A stretch of DNA of 54,445 bases from Bacteroidia bacterium. Lineage in GTDB: Bacteria > Bacteroidota > Bacteroidia > Cytophagales > JAAEPT01. Of the stretch, positions 24,266 through 32,626 are shown piece after piece (positions within the stretch are counted from its first letter, which is position 1; each line of letters starts with the position of its first letter). The DNA lies in assembly GCA_030431525.1 (NCBI GenBank), contig JAUIJC010000031.1, forward strand, positions 1-54,445, in the 5' to 3' direction. Both the position numbers and the translations under genes were made by a program. The notes beneath the pieces were generated by a model. The model was not told the DNA's origin. It saw only the letters and a program-made list of their open reading frames with translations, and did not search any database.

Positions 24266-26788
24266 ATGCGCCGTTTCTTAAAACGTCTCTTCTATATCCT
24301 AATCCTCCCCATCGCTCTCCTTTTGGCTGTAGCAACGGGAGTATTGTATTTTTTCCAAAAGGACATCATCAAGCTGGTCGCCAAGGAACTGGAGAAGAAC
24401 TTGGCCACGGACGTGTATGTCAAGAAGATGGAACTGTCCCTTTGGTCGCAATTCCCACGGGTCTCATTGGACTTGCTGGAACCAACCATTTGGGAGGCTG
24501 TTCCTGAAAGCAAAGACACCTTGTTAAGCGCCGAGCGTCTGTCACTGACCTTGGACATCATTCCTTTGATAAAAGGCGAAACGGTAATCAACCAATGCAT
24601 TGCTGAAAACGGCTTTGCACGTGTCCGCATCGACAAAAAAGGCCAAGGCAACTACAACATCCTGAAGGCCGACACCACTCAAACCAAAGAGGAATCTCCT
24701 GTCCATTTTGACCTTCAAAAAGTCATCTTGAAGGACATTGACGTGTCCTACAGAGACGACCAAAATGACCAGCTGTATTCCTTGTATTCGAAATACAGCG
24801 AGGCGAGGCTGAAGAAGATTTATGAGGTGTTGGACATTGGTCTGCAAGGAACCTTGAGAACCAAACAGATCAAGGTGGCGGGCTATCGCTTCCTCAGGAA
24901 CAAACCCTTGGAGATTTCCTGCGACCTACAATACAATGGTGCCACGGGCGTACTTCATTTTTCGCCTTCCATTCTTCAGTTTGGCCCCTCGGAATTCAAG
25001 CTTGAGGGAATTGTCCACACTGGCGATCGGGTGCGCATTGACTTGTCTTTGGATAGCCAAAAGGGAAACATTCAAACCCTGCTTTCCCTACTTCCGAATC
25101 AGTTCAGTCGCCATTTGAAGGATTACAAAAGCAAGGGCGATGTCTATTTCCAAGCGCGGATGAAAGGCAATGCCTCTGGGCATTCCTCTCCAGATATTCA
25201 GGTGGATTTTGGGTTTAAAAACACTTCAATTACCCATCCAGAATCTGGACTGACCATCAAAAAAGCCTCCTTGGATGGCCATTATGACAATGGCTCACAG
25301 CGCAATGCGCATTCATCCAGCGTCAGCCTGAAAGGCATTGAAGCCACCATCGGGAACAAGCCGTTCAAAGGTGATTTTAAATTGAGTAACCTCAATGCGC
25401 CATACATTGAAGCCTCTTGTTTTGGCACCTTTGAGTTGAATGAATTGGCGCGTCTGATTCCCAAGGAATACCTCAGTTCGGCGATTGGAACGGTGGATGT
25501 CCAACTTGATTTTGAAGGCAAACTCAAAGACTTGAAAAGCGCCTCAAGGGTGGACAAAGTCCGCACCACTGGCGAGTTGATATTCTCTGGTGTTGCTATG
25601 CGTTTAGCGAATCCTGATTTGACGGTTTCGGAAATGAACGGCAACCTGTTGTTCAACCGACGCAACTTGGGCATCTCGGAAATTACTGGAAAAATTGGCC
25701 AAAGCGATTTCCGCCTTCAGGGCTACTTCCTCAACTTCTTCCCTTACCTCTTGGCCGAGGAACCACACATGGACATTCGGGCGAGCATCGCCTCCCAAAA
25801 CCTTCATGTGGATGAATTGATCAATGCGCTCAACCCACCAAAGGATTCCACCCAGATGGTTGAGCTTGTTGAAAACCCAGAGCCATTTACCCTTCCTTCC
25901 TATTTGAGCCTTGCGTTGGAATGTCAGGCAGACACGTTCTCCTTCAGGAAATTGACGGGAGAGGATGAAGGGCATCAACTAAAAGGCACCCTTAAACTCA
26001 AGGAAGAACGCTTAAGTTTTGAACAGGTTTCTTGTGAGGTGGCCAAGGGAAAAATCAGCGTGGACGGCTTTTTGAACGCCTCGGCTGACAACTACCTTCA
26101 GGTGAAAACCAAGCTGGATAACATTGCCATTGAGAAGGCTTTGTTCCTCTTGGAGAACTTCGACCAAGATTTCATCACGGACGAAAACATAAAGGGTATT
26201 CTTCATGCGGATGCTGATGTGCGTCTGCCTTTTGACCAATTCCTGAACCCGAATGTGAACGGCTTGCATGCCCGAATGGACATCGCTATCGACGAGGGCG
26301 CATTGGTTGATTTTGAGCCAATGATGGAAGTGGAGAACTTCTTGAAGCAAAAGAAATACAACAAGTTTTTGAAGGATGACCGTCTATCTGAAATCACCTT
26401 CAAGCGCTTGGAAAACACCTTCCAAATTGCAAACCGCACCATTTTCATCCCGAAAATGGACATCATTTCCTCGGCGCAGGACATTACCATTCAGGGAACG
26501 CAAACCTTTGACAACAAGATTGATTACGACATTTCTTTCCCAATAAAGAATCATGCGCGTCGTAATCGTCTGACCGAAGAAGGTCATCAACTCCAAGACT
26601 CCAAAGGTCTGCGACTGGACCTCAAAGTATTTGGCACTGTGGATAACTTCGATTTCGAAGTGGATAAAAAAGCCCTGTTGAAATCCACTGGAGAGATGTT
26701 GGCAAATAGCCTTACCAACACCGTCAAGTCTGATGATCAGCCCGAGGAACAAGCAATTGACTTGGACACCTTGGAGACTATCCATTAA
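24266..26788 (+). CDS. AsmA-family protein
   Basis: An 840-residue protein with one N-terminal anchor (LFYILILPIALLLAVATGVLYFF) followed by long beta-rich repeats typical of AsmA/TamB-like proteins, thought to span the periplasm and move phospholipids to the outer membrane. Segments such as LSLTLDIIPLIKGETVINQC near 85 and the conserved C-terminal block NKIDYDISFPI fit the AsmA N and C domains. A hairpin GCTTTGTTC/GAACAAAGC (24217-24240) without a T-run lies in the gap upstream. The DUF547 gene follows after 12 bp, so both are probably one operon. Confidence 0.88.
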   Translation: MRRFLKRLFYILILPIALLLAVATGVLYFFQKDIIKLVAKELEKNLATDVYVKKMELSLWSQFPRVSLDLLEPTIWEAVPESKDTLLSAERLSLTLDIIPLIKGETVINQCIAENGFARVRIDKKGQGNYNILKADTTQTKEESPVHFDLQKVILKDIDVSYRDDQNDQLYSLYSKYSEARLKKIYEVLDIGLQGTLRTKQIKVAGYRFLRNKPLEISCDLQYNGATGVLHFSPSILQFGPSEFKLEGIVHTGDRVRIDLSLDSQKGNIQTLLSLLPNQFSRHLKDYKSKGDVYFQARMKGNASGHSSPDIQVDFGFKNTSITHPESGLTIKKASLDGHYDNGSQRNAHSSSVSLKGIEATIGNKPFKGDFKLSNLNAPYIEASCFGTFELNELARLIPKEYLSSAIGTVDVQLDFEGKLKDLKSASRVDKVRTTGELIFSGVAMRLANPDLTVSEMNGNLLFNRRNLGISEITGKIGQSDFRLQGYFLNFFPYLLAEEPHMDIRASIASQNLHVDELINALNPPKDSTQMVELVENPEPFTLPSYLSLALECQADTFSFRKLTGEDEGHQLKGTLKLKEERLSFEQVSCEVAKGKISVDGFLNASADNYLQVKTKLDNIAIEKALFLLENFDQDFITDENIKGILHADADVRLPFDQFLNPNVNGLHARMDIAIDEGALVDFEPMMEVENFLKQKKYNKFLKDDRLSEITFKRLENTFQIANRTIFIPKMDIISSAQDITIQGTQTFDNKIDYDISFPIKNHARRNRLTEEGHQLQDSKGLRLDLKVFGTVDNFDFEVDKKALLKSTGEMLANSLTNTVKSDDQPEEQAIDLDTLETIH

Positions 26789-26800
26789 AGAAAGGACAAT

Positions 26801-27580
26801 ATGGCCCGACTGCTTGGAGGCATCATAAGCATTTTTTCACTGCTCCTTTTTAACGCCTGCCATTCACCCCAAAACCTTTATGAACGGAAAGGGAGCATTG
26901 CTCCCAGCCATTCCCTTTGGGACTCCTTGCTTCACCAACACGTCCACAACGACCGAGTAGATTATCAAGGATTCCAAAAGGACAGCCTTGCACTGAATCA
27001 ATATTTAGCCATCCTTAATGAGCATGCGCCATCACCGAATTGGACTAAGGAGGAACAACTGGCTTTTTGGATCAATGCCTACAATGCGTTCACGGTGAAA
27101 CTGATTGTGGATAACTATCCTGTGAATAGCATCCGTGACCTCCACCCCACTCCATACATCCCGATGACCAACACGGTTTGGCACAAGAAACTATTCCAAA
27201 TCAATGGTGAGGAAATCAACTTGGACCATATTGAGCACGGCATCTTGAGGAAAAAATTTGAGGAGCCACGTATCCATTTTGCCATCAACTGCGCATCGAT
27301 TTCCTGTCCTGATCTTCGGGCGGAAGCCTATACCTCCAAAAAACTGGAAAAACAATTGGATGATCAGGCACGGGATTTTATCAACAATCCCCTGAAAAAT
27401 AAAATAGGCCACCAAGAGGTGGCCCTATCTAAAATCTTTTCGTGGTTCAAAGGTGATTTCACTGAGGATGGAACCTTGATTGAATTCTTAAATCAGTATT
27501 CTGATAAGGAAATTCAGCCTTCGGCCAAGGTAAACCACCTTGATTACAATTGGGGACTGAACGATATCGCTACGCGATAA
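26801..27580 (+). CDS. DUF547 domain lipoprotein
   Basis: A 259-residue DUF547 protein. The signal peptide ends in a lipobox (LLLFNAC, Cys20), so it is likely a lipoprotein. DUF547 motifs are QLAFWINAYNAFTVKLIV, LDHIEHGILRK and HFAINCASISCPDLRAEAY. The function of the domain is unknown. The stop codon abuts the left hairpin of a REP-like element, and the convergent hydrolase gene follows. Confidence 0.9.
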   Translation: MARLLGGIISIFSLLLFNACHSPQNLYERKGSIAPSHSLWDSLLHQHVHNDRVDYQGFQKDSLALNQYLAILNEHAPSPNWTKEEQLAFWINAYNAFTVKLIVDNYPVNSIRDLHPTPYIPMTNTVWHKKLFQINGEEINLDHIEHGILRKKFEEPRIHFAINCASISCPDLRAEAYTSKKLEKQLDDQARDFINNPLKNKIGHQEVALSKIFSWFKGDFTEDGTLIEFLNQYSDKEIQPSAKVNHLDYNWGLNDIATR

Positions 27581-27684
27581 CAAAGGACGTTGTCCTTTGC
27601 TGACAGATTTCGCCCTTACAGGGCTACCACTGTTCAGCCCTGTAAGGGCGAAATCCGTCAACGATGGATTAACATCCATCGATC
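27580..27684. repeat. Three-hairpin REP-like element, copy B
   Basis: Left hairpin AAAGGACGTTGTCCTTT (about 27582-27598); central 25-bp stem 27601-27625 with 27636-27660, one mismatch, core CGCCCTTACAGGGCT; right hairpin GATGGATTAACATCCATC (about 27663-27680). The order and lengths match copy A at 7000-7098, while the stem sequences differ in paired fashion. It separates two convergent genes. Confidence 0.85.
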
Positions 27685-27687
27685 CGA

Positions 27688-28458
27688 TCAAACCAGAATA
27701 AAACCTTTTACAGCTTCCATAAACTCCACTGGCTTTTCAGCGTGTAACCAATGACCCGCCCCATTGACAGTGGCGAGCGTAGCTTTTGGGAATTGACGTT
27801 CGATGGCCAACCAGTCAGCATCCAGAATGTAATCGGAACGCTCACCTCGAACAAACAAGGTAGGCCCTTCATAGCCATAAGCCTCAGGCAAAGCCTCACC
27901 CACAATTTCAATGTTCTCGGTAATCACGGGAAGGTTCATGCGCCAAGCGAACTCCTTGTCCTCATTTCGATAGAGGTTTTTCAACAAGAACTGGCGAACG
28001 CCCATTTCGGAAATATAGCTGGCCAACTCCTTGTCAGCCTCTCCTCTTGATTTTAGCAAAGAAGGATCAATGGCGTTCAAGCCTTCCAAAATCCGCTGGT
28101 GATGAGGTGCGTAATATTTTGGAGCGATATCCGCCACGATCAATTTGGAGAGCTTATCGGCATGCTCCGAAGCAAAACGCATTACCGTTTTCCCACCCAT
28201 GGAATGCCCCAATACAATTGGATTTTCCAGTTGGTGAGTCTCAATAAATTCAGCCAAATCACTGGCCATCACTTCATAGTTCCATTCATCACTGTGTGGT
28301 GAACGGCCATGGTTCCGCTGATCAACCAAATAGACGCTAAGCCCCCATTCGGCAAACTGCCCCGCCAAGGTCACCCAGTTATCAAGGGTGCCCATCAAAC
28401 CATGAAGTATCACCAAGGACTGCTGTCCTTCTCCTACCTTTTTATAATGAAGCGTCAT
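27688..28458 (-). CDS. Alpha/beta hydrolase (YbfF-like esterase)
   Basis: A 256-residue alpha/beta hydrolase. Oxyanion motif HGLMGTLDNW near residue 19, nucleophile Ser86 in GHSMGGK, and His in GAGHWLHAEKP near the C-terminus; an acid residue is likely in RGERSDYI. It resembles YbfF and related acyl esterases, but the substrate is unknown. ATG 28458 (MTLHYKKVG) is preferred over the in-frame TTG at 28470, which lies in a TTATCAG repeat. The gene is read toward the DUF547 gene. Confidence 0.9.
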   Translation of the reverse strand: MTLHYKKVGEGQQSLVILHGLMGTLDNWVTLAGQFAEWGLSVYLVDQRNHGRSPHSDEWNYEVMASDLAEFIETHQLENPIVLGHSMGGKTVMRFASEHADKLSKLIVADIAPKYYAPHHQRILEGLNAIDPSLLKSRGEADKELASYISEMGVRQFLLKNLYRNEDKEFAWRMNLPVITENIEIVGEALPEAYGYEGPTLFVRGERSDYILDADWLAIERQFPKATLATVNGAGHWLHAEKPVEFMEAVKGFILV

Positions 28459-28660
28459 TACAGTTATCAATTAAAATGATTCAGTGAACAGTTATCGGTT
28501 AGCAGTTATCAACAGTTTGTAGTTGATGATGGAAGCGATTAAAAAAACTTACAGGACTCACACTTAAAGCCCTGTAAGGGCGAAATCCGCCAACGATGGA
28601 TAAAATCCATCGACCCAAAACCAACATGATAACTGTTAACCGTTAACTGATAACTGCCTC
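28446..28660. repeat. TTATCAG inverted repeat plus half REP element
   Basis: The left block of TTATCAG-type words (about 28460-28513) faces a right block (28624-28660, AACTGTTAACCGTTAACTG). Between them lies a half copy of the three-hairpin REP: AGCCCTGTAAGGGCGAAAT (28567-28585) and the GATGGATAAAATCCATC hairpin (28596-28612), lacking the left arm. The right block runs into pdxJ, so the last codons of PdxJ (QLSVNG) are encoded by repeat sequence. Confidence 0.8.
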
Positions 28661-29358
28661 AAGTACATTTGAATGGTGTTTTCCAAGCCGTAATAAAGAG
28701 CGTCACAAATCAAGGCATGGCCGATGGAAACCTCCAATAAGTTTGGAATGTGCTTTTGGAAATAAGCCAAGTTTTCCAAGCTCAAATCATGGCCAGCATT
28801 TAGCCCCAAGCCACATTCTTTTGCCTTCAAAGCCGACTGATAAAAAGCCTCAATAGCCTTTTCAGGAGAGGTCGGGTAATCATCAGCATAAGGCTCGGTA
28901 TAAAGCTCTACCCTGTCGGCACCTACCTTCATGGCGCCTTCGACCATCTTCGGGTCTGCATCCACAAAAATGGAAACTCGGGAACCTATCGCCTTAAATT
29001 GTTGTACCAAATCCTTCAAGTGAGCTTCCTGCCTAATGGTGTCCCATCCTGCATTGGAAGTGATGGCATCAGGCGCGTCAGGAACCAAGGTTACTTGGTC
29101 GGGAACTACCTCGGAAACCAAGCGGATAAAGCGCTCATCGGGATTGCCCTCAATATTGAATTCGGTAGTCACTACCTTTTTGAGGTCCAAGCAATCTTGG
29201 TAGGTGATATGACGCTCATCAGGCCTTGGATGCACGGTGATACCTTGCGCACCAAAACGCTCACAGTCTTGGGCTACTTGAACAACATTAGGCACATTCC
29301 CACCGCGAGCATTTCGCAGGGTAGCCACCTTATTGATATTGACGCTAAGCTTTGTCAT
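28636..29358 (-). CDS. pdxJ: Pyridoxine 5'-phosphate synthase
   Basis: A 240-residue PdxJ. It condenses 1-deoxyxylulose 5-phosphate with 1-amino-acetone 3-phosphate in DXP-dependent vitamin B6 synthesis. Family motifs are [56 protein letters not shown] and [19 protein letters not shown] 29358 begins the conserved N-terminus. The C-terminal tail appears overwritten by an intergenic repeat and may differ from relatives there. Confidence 0.95.
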   Translation of the reverse strand: MTKLSVNINKVATLRNARGGNVPNVVQVAQDCERFGAQGITVHPRPDERHITYQDCLDLKKVVTTEFNIEGNPDERFIRLVSEVVPDQVTLVPDAPDAITSNAGWDTIRQEAHLKDLVQQFKAIGSRVSIFVDADPKMVEGAMKVGADRVELYTEPYADDYPTSPEKAIEAFYQSALKAKECGLGLNAGHDLSLENLAYFQKHIPNLLEVSIGHALICDALYYGLENTIQMYLRQLSVNG

Positions 29359-29395
29359 TTGCTCGGAAGAAGTTGGGGTTATGGTTGGGGTGTAT

Positions 29396-29474
29396 TGTAC
29401 AATGTATCATGTATTATGTACAATGATTTCCCGAATGTGATGCTCATTGTACTTAATACATGATACATTGTACA
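29396..29474. repeat. 31-bp inverted repeat of TGTATCATG words
   Basis: Arms 29396-29426 and 29444-29474 match at 30 of 31 positions, with words TGTACAATG and TATCATGTATTA repeated within each arm. It lies just upstream of pdxJ. A relative made of GTATCATGTAT words is at 50587-50648. Confidence 0.85.
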
Positions 29475-29555
29475 TCTTCCCTATACGCACACCATCCCCG
29501 TTTATTTAAGTAAATTGCAAGGAATTTCCAGCTGGAAAATGCGGTGACGAAGTTA
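29475..29555. other. Gene-free stretch with a 14-bp palindrome
   Basis: Between the 31-bp inverted repeat and the MITE lies a perfect palindrome TTTCCAGCTGGAAA (29525-29538), which could be an operator. The whole 29359-29750 gap has no coding potential. Confidence 0.3.
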
Positions 29556-29718
29556 AACGAAAGTAAAACAATAACCTGAACAAGTCGACTTGCTCTTTTG
29601 TCCACTGTTCATATCAACTTGATTTGTGATAGAGACAACTATCCCTGCATCAAGTTGATATAAACACTGAACAAAATACCTGCGCCTTTGTAGTCCAGTT
29701 TATTATTTCACTTTCGTT
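29556..29718 (-). mobile_element. MITE-like element, copy 1
   Basis: A roughly 163-bp element with terminal inverted repeats: AACGAAAGTAAAACAATAA on the left and, read inward from the right, AACGAAAGTGAAATAATAA. The interior holds ATCAACTTGAT/ATCAAGTTGAT and GATAG/CTATC pairs, so the whole can fold on itself. It aligns over its full length, in opposite orientation, with 32428-32588. TTAA lies at both ends and might be target duplication. It has no coding capacity, so transposition would need a transposase in trans. Confidence 0.8.
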
Positions 29719-29750
29719 AATTAATCCACTTCCAATACCGAAAATCATAT

Positions 29751-30314
29751 ATGAAAACACTCGACCTGATTATCATAATCCCCTTAGCTTGGGGCGCTTA
29801 TAAGGGCTATAAAAAAGGCCTGCTGATGGAGATTTTCGGAGCCGTCGCCCTGTTTTTGGGCATTATGGGCGGATTCAGCCTTTTGGACGAGGGAATGAAC
29901 ATCCTACGGGAAATCAAACTGCTTGAAAATTCCAGATTACTGCCCCTCATAGCCTTCTTGGGCATCTTTGCGGGTATCATTTACGGTGTTCACCTCTTGG
30001 GGAAATTGCTCGAAAAAGCGATTGACACTACTCCCGCAGGAGCGTTGAACAACCTCGGCGGAGCATTATTGGGCATTTTGAAATGGGCCTTTACCTTCAG
30101 CCTCATTTTGTGGATGCTGGAAAAAGCCAACTACGACCCGCCAAGAGAATACACCCAAGGCACGGTGGCTTACCCTTATTTGGTGGAATACAGCCCTGTC
30201 ATTATGGAAGAAGCCTCCAAGCTCCTTCCATTTGCAGAGGATTTGGTGGACCGTATCCAGTCTCAACTCGACCCGACATTGTTGAATAAGCTCAAGGCCA
30301 AAACGCCCCTATGA
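29751..30314 (+). CDS. CvpA family membrane protein
   Basis: A 187-residue inner-membrane protein with four predicted helices, starting MKTLDLIIIIPLAWGAYKGYKKG, characteristic of CvpA (colicin V production protein family). The molecular role is unsettled. Its stop overlaps the start of the amidotransferase gene (ATGA), so they are translationally coupled. Confidence 0.9.
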   Translation: MKTLDLIIIIPLAWGAYKGYKKGLLMEIFGAVALFLGIMGGFSLLDEGMNILREIKLLENSRLLPLIAFLGIFAGIIYGVHLLGKLLEKAIDTTPAGALNNLGGALLGILKWAFTFSLILWMLEKANYDPPREYTQGTVAYPYLVEYSPVIMEEASKLLPFAEDLVDRIQSQLDPTLLNKLKAKTPL

Positions 30315-30892
30315 CCCAAGGCCCTTCCATCCTTTTGTTGGATAACTTCGATTCCTTCACCCACAACTTGGCCGACTACCTCCGCCAATTGGGAGTGAAT
30401 CCATTGGTCTATAGGAACAATACCCCACTCTCTGAGCTCACAAAACTTGACATCAAAGGAGTTATTCTTTCCCCTGGCCCTGGAAAACCTAAAGATGCAG
30501 GATGTTTGATGGAAGCCATCCAGCACTTTCACGACAAACTCCCAATACTTGGAATTTGCCTTGGCCACCAAGCCATCGGAGAGTTTTTTGGCGCGAAACT
30601 GGTCAAAGCCTCCAAACCTATGCATGGAATGACCTCGGTCATTACGCATAATCAAAAAGAACTTTTCAAAAATATTCCTCCCAGCTTCACCGTGGTGCGC
30701 TACCATTCCTTGGTGCTCACGGATTTGCCCAAAACATTGGAGGAAACAGCCTGGAGCGAGGAAAAAGCCTTGATGGGCTTTCGCCACAAATCACTTCCGC
30801 TTGAGGGTTTGCAGTTCCATCCCGAGTCAATTTTATCCGAGTTTGGCATGGAGATTCTCTCAAACTGGCTGTCAAAATTCATCAATAATTGA
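30311..30892 (+). CDS. pabA: Anthranilate/aminodeoxychorismate synthase glutamine amidotransferase
   Basis: A 193-residue class I glutamine amidotransferase. Triad Cys83 (LGICLGHQAIGEFFG), His170 and Glu172 (GLQFHPESILSE). It supplies ammonia to PabB (folate) or TrpE (tryptophan). No pabB, trpE or other pathway gene lies nearby, so PabA and TrpG cannot be separated by context, and the protein may serve both. It overlaps the CvpA gene by four bases. Confidence 0.9.
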   Translation: MTQGPSILLLDNFDSFTHNLADYLRQLGVNPLVYRNNTPLSELTKLDIKGVILSPGPGKPKDAGCLMEAIQHFHDKLPILGICLGHQAIGEFFGAKLVKASKPMHGMTSVITHNQKELFKNIPPSFTVVRYHSLVLTDLPKTLEETAWSEEKALMGFRHKSLPLEGLQFHPESILSEFGMEILSNWLSKFINN

Positions 30893-30990
30893 AAACCTTT
30901 TGGGCTTTGCCTAAATTTATGGGCTTAATTCCTGCGTTATTCTTTTGAAGCAAACGCTTCTTGGCTTGCGCAGGGCTTCACCAAGCGATT

Positions 30991-31749
30991 ATGCTGACGA
31001 TTCAAGACGACGGAAAACATCAATATATTGATGAGGGACAAGGCGAGGTACTGTTGCTGTTGCACGGTCTCTTCGGCACCTTGAGTAACTGGGATGCGGT
31101 GGTTGACCAATTCAAGGACCGCTACAGGGTGGTCATCCCCATGATGCCCCTCTACACCATCTCCGTCCCAAAAGCAGGCATCAAAGGACTTACAAAGTAT
31201 ATCGAAAGCTTTGTGGAGGACAAAGGCCTTAAGGACTTGACCTTGATTGGTAACTCCTTGGGTGGGCATATTGGCTTGTTCTACATCACCCGAAACGCTG
31301 AAAAAGTACGCCGACTCGTGCTTACAGGTAGTTCAGGGCTGTATGAAAACACCATGGGCGGAAGCTTCCCAAAACGTGGTAGCTATGATTTCGTACAAGA
31401 AAAAGTAGGCTATACCTTCTACGACCCAAATATTGCCACCAAGGAATTGGTGGATGAGGTGTACGATGTGACCACAAGTCGCTCAAAAGTATTGCGTGTG
31501 ATTTCCATTGCGCGCTCCGCCCAAAAACACAACATGGGCAAGGACATTAAAAACATGCATGTCCCGACTTTGTTGGTATGGGGTTTGAACGATACGATTA
31601 CACCACCGTTTGTGGCGCACGAGTTTCATAGCTTGATGCCTAACTCGGAACTGAAATTCATTGATGAATGCTGTCACGCTCCAATGATGGAGCATCCAGA
31701 ACAATTCAATGCCTATTTAGAAGATTTCCTCGAAAGACACCCTTTATGA
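30991..31749 (+). CDS. Alpha/beta hydrolase
   Basis: A 252-residue alpha/beta hydrolase. Oxyanion segment LLHGLFGTLSNW near residue 25, nucleophile Ser89 in LIGNSLGGHIG, and His in DECCHAPMMEHPEQF near 232. The nucleophile elbow is NSLGGH, as in many C-C hydrolases and esterases. Substrate unknown. ATG 30991 (MLTIQDDGKHQ) begins the first strand. Its stop overlaps the CBS gene start. Confidence 0.9.
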   Translation: MLTIQDDGKHQYIDEGQGEVLLLLHGLFGTLSNWDAVVDQFKDRYRVVIPMMPLYTISVPKAGIKGLTKYIESFVEDKGLKDLTLIGNSLGGHIGLFYITRNAEKVRRLVLTGSSGLYENTMGGSFPKRGSYDFVQEKVGYTFYDPNIATKELVDEVYDVTTSRSKVLRVISIARSAQKHNMGKDIKNMHVPTLLVWGLNDTITPPFVAHEFHSLMPNSELKFIDECCHAPMMEHPEQFNAYLEDFLERHPL

Positions 31750-32411
31750 TTGCAAAGGAGCAAATCAACCAAATGATTCCATTTCTTCGTCCCGAAGACT
31801 CGCCACAAAAGGCGTTGCAGTGGATGGAGGAACACAAAGTCTCCCACCTCCCAGTGGTTGACAACGGGGAATATTTGGGCATGGTTTCCGAAAACACCGT
31901 TTTCGAAGCCGAAGATTTCTCCGTTAATATTGGGCAATTACTCTTGGAACATCAGGATGTCTTCATCCGACAGAACAAGCATATTTTTGACGCCATCAAG
32001 CTGGCACATGAAAACCAACTAAGCATTGTCCCAGTACTTGCTGAGGACGATGCTTATGTGGGCCTTATTTCCCTCCCTGACCTTGTTAATGCATTCACTC
32101 AGTTAAGCGCATTACAAAACCCAGGTGGCATCATCGTTCTTGCCATCAAGGAGCGGGATTATTCAATGACTCAAGTAGCGCACATCATTGAGAACAATGG
32201 CGCAAAAATCTTGAGTAGCTACGTCCAAACTGACCCTGAGGACCACACCCAGCTCAAGCTTACACTTAAGCTGAACAAGACCAACTTATCCTCCGTCATT
32301 GCTTCTTTCGAGCGCTATGAGTACATCATTAGCGCACATTTTCAGGAAGAATCCGTTCCAGACGAGAATCTTCATCGCCTTAATGAATTTTTGAGGTACT
32401 TGGATATTTGA
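31746..32411 (+). CDS. CBS-pair regulatory protein
   Basis: A 221-residue protein with two CBS domains (about 1-60, with SHLPVVDNGEYLGMVSE, and 65-125, with LSIVPVLAEDDAYVGLIS) and a C-terminal ACT-like region (AIKERDYSMTQVAHIIENNGAKILSSYV). CBS pairs bind adenosine nucleotides; the partner is unknown. It overlaps the hydrolase gene (ATGA). In many Bacteroidota such a gene directly precedes NAD kinase, as here, but a MITE separates the two. Confidence 0.9.
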   Translation: MIAKEQINQMIPFLRPEDSPQKALQWMEEHKVSHLPVVDNGEYLGMVSENTVFEAEDFSVNIGQLLLEHQDVFIRQNKHIFDAIKLAHENQLSIVPVLAEDDAYVGLISLPDLVNAFTQLSALQNPGGIIVLAIKERDYSMTQVAHIIENNGAKILSSYVQTDPEDHTQLKLTLKLNKTNLSSVIASFERYEYIISAHFQEESVPDENLHRLNEFLRYLDI

Positions 32412-32427
32412 TTCCCTTGTCTCAAAA

Positions 32428-32588
32428 GTAAAAGTGAAACAATAAAGTGGACAGCTAAGGCGACGCCATTTTGTTCACTGTTCGTAGCAAGTTGATGCAA
32501 GGATAGCCTTAGCTATCGTAAATCAAGTTGATACGGACAGCGAACAAAAGAGCAAGCCGACCTGTTCTGTTTATTGTTTTTCTTTTAC
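32428..32588 (+). mobile_element. MITE-like element, copy 2
   Basis: A 161-bp element homologous to 29556-29718 in inverted orientation. Terminal repeats GTAAAAGTGAAACAATAAA and (inward from right) GTAAAAGAAAAACAATAAA. It shares the central CAAGTTGAT inverted pair and the AAAGAGCAAG segment. It lies between the CBS gene and NAD kinase, ending 38 bp before the latter's start, and may affect its promoter. Confidence 0.8.
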
Positions 32589-32626
32589 AAAGGCTAAATT
32601 GGGGGCTCAAAGCATAAAGTACTTTT

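Noticed and set aside
23922-24335. Minus-strand frame over kdsC and its downstream gap
   Set aside because: A shadow of kdsC and the AsmA gene start; composition is not protein-like.
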